Shown one piece after another: positions 29,155 to 35,872 of a DNA stretch of 35,872 bases; the first letter of the stretch is position 1; each line of letters starts with the position of its first letter. The DNA comes from a virus: positions 1-35,872 of IMG/VR virus record IMGVR_UViG_3300045977_000085; one strand, given 5' to 3'. Both the position numbers and the translations under genes were made by a program. The notes below the pieces were generated by a model. The model saw nothing but the letters and a program-made list of their open reading frames with translations. It was not told the DNA's origin and searched no databases.

Positions 29155-29178
29155 TGAGACAGGAATACTGTCTCATTG
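29152..29178. promoter_or_regulatory. Perfect 11-5-11 palindrome, probable operator
   Basis: CAATGAGACAG (29152-29162) and CTGTCTCATTG (29168-29178) are perfect reverse complements with a 5-base spacer. The site lies in the 122-bp gap between the leftward early operon and a rightward small gene, overlapping a candidate -35. Its length and dyad suit a dimeric repressor such as the XRE protein at 31113. A serine-recombinase attP is an alternative, since the recombinase gene ends nearby. Confidence 0.7.
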
Positions 29179-29197
29179 GTGTCGCGCGGTCCGGGGT

Positions 29198-29377
29198 ATG
29201 GTGGACCGTATGGACGAGCCGCGATCCGCAGATCAGCCTGGGCGTGAGCCGCTCTCCGGCGACGCACTCGCGGCCGTCATCTGGGCCGTCGAGTACCTGC
29301 TGAGCCGCGACGACCTGGATGACCTGCCGGCCGAACGGCATCCGTCAGGCCAGCCGGAGCGCCAGCGCGCCGGGTAA
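29198..29377 (+). CDS. Small acidic protein opposite the recombinase end (59 aa)
   Basis: A 59-residue rightward frame; starts at 29198 or 29210 are both possible. The core SGDALAAVIWAVEYLLSRDD plus DLDDLPAER is an acidic amphipathic helix region with normal codon use, unlike a shadow frame. It lies downstream of the palindromic control region and its last 33 bases overlap the recombinase 3' end in convergent orientation. It could be an antirepressor-like or excision-control peptide, but nothing proves it. Confidence 0.5.
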   Translation: MVDRMDEPRSADQPGREPLSGDALAAVIWAVEYLLSRDDLDDLPAERHPSGQPERQRAG

Positions 29378-31054
29378 CGGCGTACCGGTACCCTGAAATA
29401 CGTGAACGCTGTTACCTGTGAGATCGACCGTCACGCCGTCCGGCGCGTCTTCGAGTGGGATACGGGCCGTCCAGTCAACGACGTGCTCGACGACGCCGCC
29501 GAAGCTGGCTGCTCGCGGGTCGCCGTCGGCTGCGCGATGGACCGTTCCCTCTAGGCCGAGGCCGGCGATGAGTGCGGCTTGTGCCGTATGATCGCGGCTG
29601 GCTGCGTCGAGTCGCGACCGGATGATCTCGACCTGCCGCATGATCGTCTCGACGTGCTGGGCGCCGAAGACTTCCGGGCGCGATCGTCGTAGACGCTCGA
29701 GGCTCGGCAAAGCTATCCGCAGGTCGGCCTCGGCCTTTGCGCGCTGCTCGCGCGCCCGCTTCCAGCTGACTGATCCGCGTTCGAGGTCGGCGAGGTCGTC
29801 GGTGTAGTTCTCGATCCGATGTTCGAGCCGGCGGACTTCTAGCTCGGCCGACGCTAGCTGGCGTTCCCAGCGCGGGAGCGTGTCGTCAGCAGCGGCGCGC
29901 GCCTCGAGGGCCTCGCGGAGCTCCGGCGCCTGGAGACGGTCGACCAGCAAGCTCCAGGCGTGACGCTCGATGACGTCGGCGCGAACGCCCTTCTGAGGGC
30001 AGCGGGTCGCTCGCTGTTGCTCACGGCTCGTTGCCGAGCGTACGCACCAGTACCGTCGAAAGTGGCCGCGATTTGTCGCCATGATGCCGCCGCATTCACC
30101 GCAGCGGAGCCGCTGGCGCAGCGTGAAGGTGTCGTCTGTGGCCGGCGTCAACGGCCGGCGGTGGCGCTTCCGATGCTCGAGCGCGGCCTGGGCTCGGTCG
30201 CGCTGTTCATGCGTCAAGATAGCCGGCACGTCGACGTGCGTGATATCGGCGGGTGTGGTGAGGCGGGTTGTGCGCTTGGTCCGGGCGCCACGGGGGTTCT
30301 TCGTCTGTTTCGTCTTGCCGAACTGGTAGTCGCCGACGTAGACCGGGTTTGCGAGCAGCGCTTTGATCGACGATGGTCCCCAACGCCCGCCGCTCGGCGC
30401 GGTGATGCCGTCGGCGTTGAGAACGCGGCAGAGGTCGACAAGGGGGCGCTCGACGACCTGGTCGGCGATCCGTCGGACGATCGCGGCTTTCTCGTCGTCG
30501 ATCGTGTACGACACGATGCGGCCTTTGGCATTGAGCGCCGGCACCAGTCCGTACGGGATGCGGCCGTTCCCCATGACCTCGCCGCGCAGGCGTTTCTCGT
30601 CGGCGCCCAGCTTGAAGCGCCGCCGGATTCTCGCTTTCTCGTGCTGGTCGAAGACGGCCAACATCTGCTCGTGCATCTCGCCGTCTGGGCCGTCGGCGAA
30701 TTCGACTTGTGCGTAGCGGATCTGGATGCCGTACCGTTTCAGTTCGTCTTTGAGCCAGAGATGCTTGAGCAGGTCACGAGCGAGCCGCGAGGTGTCGAGT
30801 CCGATCAGGACGTCGTACTGGCGCGCGGCGGCTGCTCGCGTGATCTGCTCGAGGCCGTCGAGATCCCAGGCGTCGCCGCTGCCGTCTTCGACGACGGTGA
30901 GCACGACGTCGGCGCTTAGCTGATTGGCGCGGTCCTGGCAGACGCGGACCATCGCGTCTGGCGAGTAGCCCTTCAGCTGGTCGGGGGTCGAGACGCGGAC
31001 GTAGATCGCCGCGCGCTCAAAGACCTCGCCATGCGCAGCGGGTACAATCGGCAT
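29345..31054 (-). CDS. int: Large serine recombinase (integrase)
   Basis: A 569-residue protein with GGGAGG before ATG 31054. The resolvase domain holds catalytic Ser22 in AIYVRVSTPDQ, with GLDTSRLARD near 85-93 and a QHEKARIRRRFKLGAD connector helix. The recombinase domain spans about 160-300 (GNGRIPYGLVP; LNADGITAPSGGRWGPSSIK, ALLANPVYVGDY). A zinc ribbon has C318, C321, C337 and C352. A coiled coil (about 395-460) could control directionality, as in phiC31-like integrases. It should insert the phage circle at attP/attB and makes the phage temperate. The attP site is not identified. Confidence 0.95.
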   Translation of the reverse strand: MPIVPAAHGEVFERAAIYVRVSTPDQLKGYSPDAMVRVCQDRANQLSADVVLTVVEDGSGDAWDLDGLEQITRAAAARQYDVLIGLDTSRLARDLLKHLWLKDELKRYGIQIRYAQVEFADGPDGEMHEQMLAVFDQHEKARIRRRFKLGADEKRLRGEVMGNGRIPYGLVPALNAKGRIVSYTIDDEKAAIVRRIADQVVERPLVDLCRVLNADGITAPSGGRWGPSSIKALLANPVYVGDYQFGKTKQTKNPRGARTKRTTRLTTPADITHVDVPAILTHEQRDRAQAALEHRKRHRRPLTPATDDTFTLRQRLRCGECGGIMATNRGHFRRYWCVRSATSREQQRATRCPQKGVRADVIERHAWSLLVDRLQAPELREALEARAAADDTLPRWERQLASAELEVRRLEHRIENYTDDLADLERGSVSWKRAREQRAKAEADLRIALPSLERLRRSRPEVFGAQHVETIMRQVEIIRSRLDAASRDHTAQAALIAGLGLEGTVHRAADGDPRAASFGGVVEHVVDWTARIPLEDAPDGVTVDLTGNSVHVFQGTGTPLPGALALRLA

Positions 31055-31079
31055 GTGAGCCTCCCAACAGGTTCACCGT

Positions 31080-31108
31080 CGCCCCGGCCGTTCGTGCGGC
31101 GCGGGGCG
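31080..31108. terminator. GC hairpin between repressor and recombinase
   Basis: CGCCCCG (31080-31086) pairs with CGGGGCG (31102-31108), with an inner CCG/CGG. It lies 4 bp after the repressor stop and 26 bp before the recombinase start. There is no T tract. It could partly separate repressor and integrase expression. Confidence 0.55.
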
Positions 31109-31112
31109 GTTC

Positions 31113-31328
31113 CTATTCTAGCCTGCTCGCGCGGTTCGTCGGGCTGACGAGCGCCGCCGGTTTCACCCGGAGCGCTCGAGCGAGCTTGCGCGCGGTGTCG
31201 AAGCGCGCGGCCTGCCCGGTCTCAATGCGCGAGATCGTGGCCTGCGTCACGCCCGCGCGCTGCGCCAGCTCGACCTGGCTGAGCATCCGCGATTCACGGA
31301 TCGGGCGGAGATTCGAGAGCATCGGCAT
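31113..31328 (-). CDS. XRE/Cro-CI-type repressor (71 aa)
   Basis: A 71-residue protein with AGAGGA before ATG 31328. It is a single HTH_3 domain: NLRPIRESRMLSQVELAQRA, GVTQATISRIETGQA, RFDTARKLARALRVKPAAL. There is no C-terminal cleavage or oligomerisation domain, so a RecA-cleaved CI is unlikely and Cro-like or minimal CI action is more probable. It is divergent from the rightward operon across an AT-richer control region and is the likely lysogeny switch. Confidence 0.9.
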   Translation of the reverse strand: MPMLSNLRPIRESRMLSQVELAQRAGVTQATISRIETGQAARFDTARKLARALRVKPAALVSPTNRASRLE

Positions 31329-31458
31329 GGGCGTCCTCTGTCGCGATAGTACCTCAATCGTAGCACAGAACTATATAGCCCTGCTATACTAGACATATCA
31401 CAAATGGCGCCGCCGGGGTGATAGCCCGACGGCGCCCGCCACAGGAGGCTAGACTCCC
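31329..31458. promoter_or_regulatory. Divergent control region of the lysogeny switch
   Basis: This 130-bp gap is clearly AT-richer than its surroundings. Rightward: TGC-TATACT (31382-31390) is an extended -10 with AGCACA 17 bases upstream. Leftward: TGC-TACGAT (complement of 31357-31365) would start the repressor transcript about 22 bases before its ATG. A dyad TAGCA (31361-31365)...TGCTA (31382-31386) and the palindrome CTATATAG lie between. ATCGTAGCAC at 31357-31366 recurs at 29128-29137. Confidence 0.6.
31406..31436 (+). promoter_or_regulatory. 5' leader hairpin before rightward operon
   Basis: GGCGCCG (31406-31412) pairs with CGGCGCC (31430-31436) and CGGG with CCCG inside, giving a strong bulged hairpin. 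It lies between the rightward -10 and the AGGAGG ribosome-binding site (31443-31448). It could attenuate or stabilise the leader. Confidence 0.55.
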
Positions 31459-31632
31459 ATGACGACCACATCGTACTCCGTGCGACTCGCCGCGATCGTC
31501 GAGTACGCCGAGATTCACGCCGCGTCGTGCCGCTACCGCAAGCAGGGGCTTGTCTGTTCGACCTGCGGCGACCTCAACGAGCGCGCCGAGCGCGCCAGCT
31601 CGGCGCTGGCGCAGATTGCCGAGGCCGCCTGA
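31459..31632 (+). CDS. Small CxxC protein, first gene of rightward operon (57 aa)
   Basis: A 57-residue protein with a perfect AGGAGG upstream of ATG 31459; it is one base overlapped with the next gene (TGATG). It contains VEYAEIHAASCRYRKQGLVC then STCGDLNERAERASSALAQI, a C...CxxC cluster within helices that could bind zinc. As first gene of the short rightward transcript next to the repressor, it may be a Cro-like or early accessory factor. Confidence 0.75.
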   Translation: MTTTSYSVRLAAIVEYAEIHAASCRYRKQGLVCSTCGDLNERAERASSALAQIAEAA

Positions 31633-32300
31633 TGTTGACCGATCTGTCGCTGCTCTCGTCTCCGCCGGGCCAGCTGGCCCGGCATCCCCACTCCGGCGCC
31701 AACTACTACGAGGGCGCCGACATCATCGCCCACCTGACCCGCTGCCTCGGACCGGCCGGCTGGTCGTGGACGACCGGCGAGCACGGCTACGACGAGATGG
31801 CGGACCAGGTCTGGGTCCGCGGCACCCTGACCATCCGCATCGTCGTCGAGGCCCAGGACGGCTCGGAGGCCACCATCGAGACGTCGCACGTCGAGCGAGG
31901 CTGGCAGACCGCGAACCGCCGCGTCCGAGATCAGACGTTCGTCGATCTCGGCAACGACTACAAAGCCGCCGACACCGATGCCCTCAAGCGGGCCGCGAGG
32001 TTGGTCGGGGTCGGCCTCGACGCCTGGAGTAAGGCCAGCCCGCGGCAGCACCAGCAGCCGCCGGCGCCGGCCAGGCCTGCTCCACGGCCGGCAGCTGAGC
32101 CCTCACCAGCACGAGCCCTGAGCCCGGCCGCCCGTGCGGACGCCGCGAGCCGGTACGTCGATCTCCTGGCGCGCGCCCAGGCCGCGGGCTTTACCGCGTC
32201 GTGGACGGGCTCAGACCCGGCTCGCTGGTCGGACGTCCAGCTCGGCAAGTACACCGCCCTGCTCGATCAGTACCTCACCCGTCAGGCCGGCGCCGCCTAA
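31632..32300 (+). CDS. Rad52-like single-strand annealing protein
   Basis: A 222-residue protein starting at ATG 31632. Residues about 10-130 resemble Rad52/Rad22 annealing proteins: NYYEGADIIAHLTRCLGPAG, WSWTTGEHGYDE, LTIRIVVEAQDGSEATIETS, and the hallmark GNDYKAADTDALKRAARLVG-VGLDAW. A Pro/Ala-rich linker (about 140-170) leads to a C-terminal helical module (SRYVDLLARAQAAGFTASWT, WSDVQLGKYTALLDQYL). Rad52-type proteins anneal ssDNA during phage recombination, here perhaps with the VRR-NUC nuclease. Confidence 0.85.
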   Translation: MLTDLSLLSSPPGQLARHPHSGANYYEGADIIAHLTRCLGPAGWSWTTGEHGYDEMADQVWVRGTLTIRIVVEAQDGSEATIETSHVERGWQTANRRVRDQTFVDLGNDYKAADTDALKRAARLVGVGLDAWSKASPRQHQQPPAPARPAPRPAAEPSPARALSPAARADAASRYVDLLARAQAAGFTASWTGSDPARWSDVQLGKYTALLDQYLTRQAGAA

Positions 32301-32376
32301 CCCGTAGGCGCCGCGACAGCGTGGCTCGGGGCAGCCGTTCTGCCCCGAGCCCCCCATCAGAGATTTGGAGCTCACC

Positions 32377-32796
32377 ATGCACCATCGAAACGCTATCCGT
32401 GCTCTCGTCGCCGCGCTTCTCGCGCTCCTGCTCGTGTCCCCGGGCGTCGCCCGCGCTGAAGAGCCCGGCTGCGCGCCGACCCCGACCGGGGCGCCGCTCA
32501 CGCTGACCAACCACGGCGGCCAGCGCACCCGTCCGTTTGAGCTGGCCGGCGGCACCTATCACGCGAGCTGGAGCGGCGAGGTCGCGGCTGGCGACCAGGA
32601 CAACCTCATCGTTGACCTCAAACGCGCCGACGGACAGCGCGGCTCGTACGACGCCGTGGTCAACGTCATCCTCGGGCGGCAGGGGCAGCCGTCGAGCGGC
32701 GAGACGTACCTCTACAACGTCAAGCCGGGCGCCTACTATCTCGACGTCCTGGCACCCGCACGGTGGACAGTCACGCTGACGCCGATCGCGACGTAG
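32377..32796 (+). CDS. Secreted beta-rich protein of unknown function
   Basis: A 139-residue protein with GGAG before ATG 32377. Residues 1-27 are a classic Sec signal peptide: basic MHHRNAIR, hydrophobic ALVAALLALLLVSPGV, and an ARA|E cleavage site. The mature part is beta-rich with Gly/Asp turns (FELAGGTYHASWSGEVAAGD, DNLIVDLKRADG) and ends in YYLDVLAPARWTVTLTPI, like small pre-peptidase or lectin-type beta sandwiches. Two Cys are absent except one near the mature N-terminus. A secreted product beside the lysogeny switch suggests lysogenic conversion. Confidence 0.75.
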   Translation: MHHRNAIRALVAALLALLLVSPGVARAEEPGCAPTPTGAPLTLTNHGGQRTRPFELAGGTYHASWSGEVAAGDQDNLIVDLKRADGQRGSYDAVVNVILGRQGQPSSGETYLYNVKPGAYYLDVLAPARWTVTLTPIAT

Positions 32797-32818
32797 CGCC
32801 CGCGCCCCCAGCACCCGA

Positions 32819-32847
32819 AACGCCCAGTCCTAGCACGGCCGGGCGTT
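32819..32847. terminator. Bidirectional terminator between convergent genes
   Basis: AACGCCC (32819-32825) and GGGCGTT (32841-32847) form a 7-bp stem with a 15-base loop, in the 64-bp gap where the rightward operon and the leftward lysis end converge. The sides carry short A and T stretches. This is the expected stop for both transcripts. Confidence 0.6.
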
Positions 32848-32860
32848 CTGGCGTTCGACG

Positions 32861-33067
32861 CTAGAGCGGAGCCGGCGGCTCGGGATTTGGGTCGTTGTCG
32901 CGGAGGAAGTTGCAGACCGCCTGGACCTCGACGCGCATCTGCTCGACGTCCTGCTGCAGCGCCGCGTTCTCGAGCGCCGGCCGGACGGTGCCGTTCGCCG
33001 CGTACGCCGTCCCGACCAGGCTTTCCAGGCGGTCGAGCCGCGCTTTCAGTTCGCTCATTTCATCCAC
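32861..33067 (-). CDS. Small coiled-coil protein downstream of endolysin (68 aa)
   Basis: A 68-residue protein; GTG 33067 is chosen because AGGAGGG lies 7 bases upstream. It begins VDEMSELKARLDRLESLVGT and continues with Leu/Val heptads (ALQQDVEQMRVEVQAVCNFL), a probable trimeric or dimeric coiled coil, then an acidic Pro-rich tail. It is the last gene of the leftward unit. It may be a lysis accessory or minor virion protein. Confidence 0.65.
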   Translation of the reverse strand: MDEMSELKARLDRLESLVGTAYAANGTVRPALENAALQQDVEQMRVEVQAVCNFLRDNDPNPEPPAPL

Positions 33068-33078
33068 GTGATTCCCTC

Positions 33079-34434
33079 CTAACTCGGCCGGATTCTGAAT
33101 CCGAGGTTCTCGGTTAGCAGCCACCGATAGGTGATGCCGTTGGTGCCCACGCACTCCTCGATGTCGGCCGGCGGCGGCGCCCCCAACGGCAGCCAGGTCG
33201 AATAGCGCTGGGCCGGCAGCACGCCGTCAGCCGCCATCATCTCGAGCAGGCCGCTCCCGATCCGGCCTGCCCACGGCGAGTAGTCGAGCGGTGGCGTTTC
33301 CACGTCTCCCTCCGCCGCCGGGTGGCGCAACCGGACCAGGCTGAACGGTCCGAGCTGCGCGAACTGCGCCCGCGTCATCGTCTGGTAGACGCCCTGCCAG
33401 CCGGGCGCCGGGTTCGCCAGCAGCAGCAGGTCCGCGCCGTCGTCGTACCCTCTGACGCCGCTCCAGTGATACCAGGCCCGCCCACCGATCGCGACCGGGT
33501 AGAGGCCCTGTCCGGCCTCTTCCACCACCGCGTCGAATGAGACCTCCGGGTCGTTCGACCCGACGTAGCCGTCCGGGCCGTAGTGGCGGGTCAGCCAGGC
33601 GGCGAGGCCGGCCCCGCTGGCGTCGAGGCAGCCGGCTTCGACGCTGACGACGTCCTCCGCGATCATGCTCTCTTCAATCCAGTTGTCGTCCGGCGTCCGG
33701 CCGTAGGCGTACAGGCACCACTCCATCGACTCCGGTGAACAGTCCCAGTCGTTCTCCTGGAGGCGGGCCGGCTCCTGCCAGTCATACTCCGGCAACCGCT
33801 GGGCGGCGCCGTAGCCCGCCAGCTCGGCGGCGGTGCCCGAAAACAGGTTGCCGTCGCAGGGCGTGGCCACGCCGGCGATGCTGGCCGAGGAGGTGTACTG
33901 CCAGATGGTGATGGCGTCCCAGGGCGGCGCCGGCATCGGCATGCTCTCCTGGTAGGCCGCCAGCCACAGCGGATACCCCGCAAGCTCGGGGCACGCGCCG
34001 AACCCGGCCGGCGTCGAAAACCAGGCGCCGGTGTACACCATGGGCCGCCAACCCAGGCGGTCCTCGGCGCGGGCCAGCCAGCGCAGTGCCCACTCCCCCA
34101 TCTGGCTGCTACCGTCGCCTTCTTCCACGTCCAGCACCGCCAGGTCGCCGGCCTCGATCCCCAGCGCCTCCAGCGCATCACAGAACACGTCGGCCTCGGC
34201 CTCGGGGCCAGCCCCGGGCATCTCGTGCATGCTGGGTTCCAGCGCGTAGTGGTAGGCGCCGCGCACCAGCCCCTGGGCTTTCATGCCGGCCCAGGCCTCG
34301 GCGGCGTACGGGTTCCTGTAGTCGGTGCCGCCGGTCAGCTTGGTGAACCCGTAGGCCACGCCGGCGCCCTTCACGGCGGCCCAGTCCACCGACCCCTGAT
34401 GTGAGCTGACGTCGATCCCCAGCAGCCCGGCCAT
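33079..34434 (-). CDS. Two-domain endolysin: GH25 muramidase plus C39-like domain
   Basis: A 451-residue protein; ATG 34434 has GAGGAGG upstream. Residues 1-210 are GH25: LLGIDVSSHQGSVDWAAVKG, AYGFTKLTGGTDYRNPYAAE, YHYALEPS, then LAVLDVEEGDG with the catalytic acidic pair and MVYTGAWFSTPAGF, ITIWQYTSSASIAGV. Residues about 230-385 resemble a C39-like cysteine peptidase: RLQENDWDCSPESMEWCLYA with the putative nucleophile Cys, and WYHWSGVRGYDDGADLLLLA with its His. The last 70 residues could bind cell wall. It would cut glycan and perhaps peptide bonds in the host wall. It has no signal peptide, so it needs a holin. Confidence 0.88.
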   Translation of the reverse strand: MAGLLGIDVSSHQGSVDWAAVKGAGVAYGFTKLTGGTDYRNPYAAEAWAGMKAQGLVRGAYHYALEPSMHEMPGAGPEAEADVFCDALEALGIEAGDLAVLDVEEGDGSSQMGEWALRWLARAEDRLGWRPMVYTGAWFSTPAGFGACPELAGYPLWLAAYQESMPMPAPPWDAITIWQYTSSASIAGVATPCDGNLFSGTAAELAGYGAAQRLPEYDWQEPARLQENDWDCSPESMEWCLYAYGRTPDDNWIEESMIAEDVVSVEAGCLDASGAGLAAWLTRHYGPDGYVGSNDPEVSFDAVVEEAGQGLYPVAIGGRAWYHWSGVRGYDDGADLLLLANPAPGWQGVYQTMTRAQFAQLGPFSLVRLRHPAAEGDVETPPLDYSPWAGRIGSGLLEMMAADGVLPAQRYSTWLPLGAPPPADIEECVGTNGITYRWLLTENLGFRIRPS

Positions 34435-34439
34435 GGCGC

Positions 34440-34724
34440 CTAGTCCTCCTCGGCTACGGCAGCCCCGACAGGGCCGCCCGCGCGCACCCTGCACTCGTCG
34501 ATCAGTTCCCTAGCTAACGCGGCCGTCCGGTCTTCTGAGGCCTCCGAGCGGTCGCGGAAGTGGTCGCGCTCCACCTCCAGGCTTTTCACCCTGGAGGTAT
34601 GGGCCTCCAGCAGCGCCCGCAGCACCACCCCGCCGAACCGCCACAACAGCGCCACGGCGCCGATGGCCATCACCACGGGCAGGCCGTTCCGCTCGATCAG
34701 CTCCAGCACGGCCTCGCCGTTCAC
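34440..34724 (-). CDS. Candidate holin with one membrane segment (94 aa)
   Basis: A 94-residue protein beginning at GTG 34724, which overlaps the upstream stop as GTGA; the upstream extension is shadow. A short N-terminal helix is followed by one membrane span at about 13-35 (LPVVMAIGAVALLWRFGGVV). A long charged coiled coil follows (SRVKSLEVERDHFRDRSEAS, EDRTAALARELIDECRVRAG). Its place directly before the endolysin suggests a type III-like holin or a holin partner. A single span and large charged tail could also mean a spanin-like role. Confidence 0.7.
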   Translation of the reverse strand: MNGEAVLELIERNGLPVVMAIGAVALLWRFGGVVLRALLEAHTSRVKSLEVERDHFRDRSEASEDRTAALARELIDECRVRAGGPVGAAVAEED

Positions 34725-35038
34725 CCGTCGACCGCCATCGCCGGGTGCTCGCTCAGGGCGCCGTCCAGGTGCTGCATCACCCCTGGCTGGTAGTGCTGGT
34801 GGCAGTACGCCCTGTCGTCCACGATCAGCCAGCTGGTGCCGCCCTTCGCTGCCACCTCTTTCATGCCGCGGCTCATGAGCGTGGCCTCGGCCTCGCACCT
34901 CGAAGCTGCCACCTGCTCGTACACCGGCACCGCCACCACTTGATCTGTGGGCTGGCCGGTGTCGTCGTCGACAATCACCAGCTCGCGGCCCTCGAAGCGC
35001 ACCACGTCGTGCGCGGCCACCGTGCCCTCACACTGCAT
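34721..35038 (-). CDS. Hypothetical protein between fibre and holin genes (105 aa)
   Basis: A 105-residue acidic protein with mixed beta strands (RFEGRELVIVDDDTGQPTDQ, VVAVPVYEQVAA) and a Cys-His pair (AYCHQHYQPG). It starts at ATG 35038, overlapping the upstream gene by 11 bases. No family recognised; possible minor tail or lysis-associated protein. Confidence 0.65.
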   Translation of the reverse strand: MQCEGTVAAHDVVRFEGRELVIVDDDTGQPTDQVVAVPVYEQVAASRCEAEATLMSRGMKEVAAKGGTSWLIVDDRAYCHQHYQPGVMQHLDGALSEHPAMAVDG

Positions 35039-35336
35039 GCTCGCCTCCAGCTCCCAGGCCGTTGGCGCGGTCGACAGCGGTCCGCTCGCGCGCCAGCGCC
35101 TCGCGCGTCAGTGCCAGCTCGGCCTGCGCGTCCGAGAGCCCGAACAGCTGGTCGCGCCTGGCCGCCCACTGCTCGAACCGCCCGACCATAGCCTCGGTGT
35201 GGCCGGCCGCCTGGGCCTGCTCGATGGCGCACCCCAGGATGCGCGATAAGCACCCGGCCATGTATTCGGACAGCGTGAACTCGGCCTCTTCCTGGGCGAG
35301 ATACTCGGTCCACCCTTTCGGCGTGCGCTTCTCCAC
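35028..35336 (-). CDS. Hypothetical helical protein downstream of fibre A (102 aa)
   Basis: A 102-residue mainly helical protein (GWTEYLAQEEAEFTLSEYMA, AELALTREALARERTAVDRA). It lies 1 bp after the fibre A stop. Genes just downstream of fibres can encode fibre assembly chaperones; that is a positional guess. Confidence 0.65.
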   Translation of the reverse strand: MEKRTPKGWTEYLAQEEAEFTLSEYMAGCLSRILGCAIEQAQAAGHTEAMVGRFEQWAARRDQLFGLSDAQAELALTREALARERTAVDRANGLGAGGEHAV

Positions 35337-35337
35337 G

Positions 35338-35872
35338 TCAGTTCTTCCTCACGAAGACCACCGCCCGCATCGGGATCGCCCAGGCGCTCGCGGTGGTGTT
35401 GCCGCTGACGCCGTGGGTGTGGCTGCTGTTCGAGGCCGGCCAGCCCCCGGTGTCGCCTTTCAGATTCGGCGTCAGGCCGGTCGTCGCCTCGGACGTGTCG
35501 GTCAGGCTATGCTGGTGGCTCCAGGACGCGCCGTACGCCGTGTCCTCGAGGTAGGTCACGCTGAACTCGGTGCCGGCCCCGACCGGCAGCCGGCCGTCGA
35601 GGTTGGTCTCTCTAGGCCAGCCAGCCGGGATCTCCGAGGCTTTGCGGACCCAGGCCGTCATGCCGGTAGCAGCCAGGCCGAGCTGGACGGCCGGCGTCAG
35701 CTTCGCGAGCGTCACGCTGCCGGCCGCGAGCTTCGGCGTCGTCGCCGCGCCGGTCGCTATGACGCTGCCGGTGATCGCCCCCGCCGCGATCTGGGCCGAG
35801 TTGACGTAGTCCCAGGCGGCGGCGCTGGTCCCGGACGAGATCGGGACGTGCCCGACGCCCGACGGCGCCGGC
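35338..35872 (-). CDS. Tail fibre-like protein A, C-terminal part (5' end wraps to 1-228)
   Basis: This holds the last 135 codons of fibre A before the junction; bases 35746-35872 duplicate 1-127. An in-frame GTG at 35715 is internal and not the real start. The C-terminal domain has NLDGRLPVGAGTEFSVTYLE, YGASWSHQHSLTDTSE and SSHTHGVSGNTT, ending IPMRAVVFVRKN. It keeps the DGR, WxHxH and HTH motifs of paralogues B and C but is more divergent. The whole protein is 211 residues. Confidence 0.8.
   Translation of the reverse strand, partial: PAPSGVGHVPISSGTSAAAWDYVNSAQIAAGAITGSVIATGAATTPKLAAGSVTLAKLTPAVQLGLAATGMTAWVRKASEIPAGWPRETNLDGRLPVGAGTEFSVTYLEDTAYGASWSHQHSLTDTSEATTGLTPNLKGDTGGWPASNSSHTHGVSGNTTASAWAIPMRAVVFVRKN
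35746..35872. repeat. Right copy of 127-bp terminal direct repeat
   Basis: Exact duplicate of bases 1-127. Removing one copy joins base 35745 to base 1 and restores one uninterrupted fibre gene. See the left copy for interpretation. Confidence 0.95.

Noticed and set aside
29152-29178. Intrinsic terminator reading of the 11-5-11 palindrome
   Set aside because: The stem is not GC rich, has no T tract and sits at the head of an operon, which suits an operator better.
29960-30919. 319-codon plus-strand frame opposite the serine recombinase
   Set aside because: Lies wholly antisense to a complete recombinase with catalytic and zinc motifs; no family features of its own.

Overview
The window looks like the complete genome of a temperate siphovirus, presented as a linearised circle. 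Its first 127 bases (1-127) recur exactly as its last 127 (35746-35872), and one tail-fibre reading frame continues unbroken across that junction, so the circular molecule is about 35,745 bp. Base composition is very GC rich, GTG starts are common, and genes are packed with ATGA, GTGA and TGATG overlaps. The host cannot be read from the sequence. A GC-rich Chloroflexota or Actinomycetota bacterium is a guess, resting on composition and on heptamer-rich intergenic repeats.

Almost everything is on the minus strand and probably forms one very long leftward transcription unit starting near 29130. In transcription order it holds: early and regulatory genes (29075-26247: a putative DNA-binding protein, a small helical protein, an orphan OmpR-type winged helix, a replication-initiator-like protein); a block of small and zinc-binding proteins with an XRE regulator, a DPPH-motif methyltransferase fused to a zinc ribbon, and a VRR-NUC nuclease (26245-23441); more small proteins (23444-21655); a ParB-like protein and a TAGT-type glycosyltransferase (21655-20158); small and large terminase; a portal-MuF fusion; an inserted accessory cassette (GT2 glycosyltransferase, zinc ribbon, XRE-sigma region 4 fusion, GT4-like glycosyltransferase, zinc ribbon; 16464-13443); HK97 protease and capsid; connector, head-closure and tail-terminator genes; tail tube; frameshifted tail chaperones; tape measure; tail-tip proteins; and three related fibre genes with structured spacers. 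After the circular junction come two unknown genes, a holin candidate, a two-domain endolysin and a small coiled-coil protein.

The lysogeny region lies at 29.1-32.8 kb. It contains a large serine recombinase, a short XRE repressor, two intergenic control regions that share a 10-base element (one also carries a perfect 11-5-11 palindrome), and a short rightward operon with a small zinc protein, a Rad52-like annealing protein and a secreted beta-rich protein.

The least ordinary features are: a TAGT glycosyltransferase, normally tied to DNA base hypermodification, with no recognisable TET/JBP oxygenase or hydroxymethylase in the whole circle; three glycosyltransferases in a 36 kb genome; an XRE-HTH fused to a near-consensus sigma-70 region 4; a perfect 13-bp inverted repeat inserted in frame in an XRE gene; and a textbook C CCA AAC slippery site whose -1 product (211 aa) is not visible as a single open frame.
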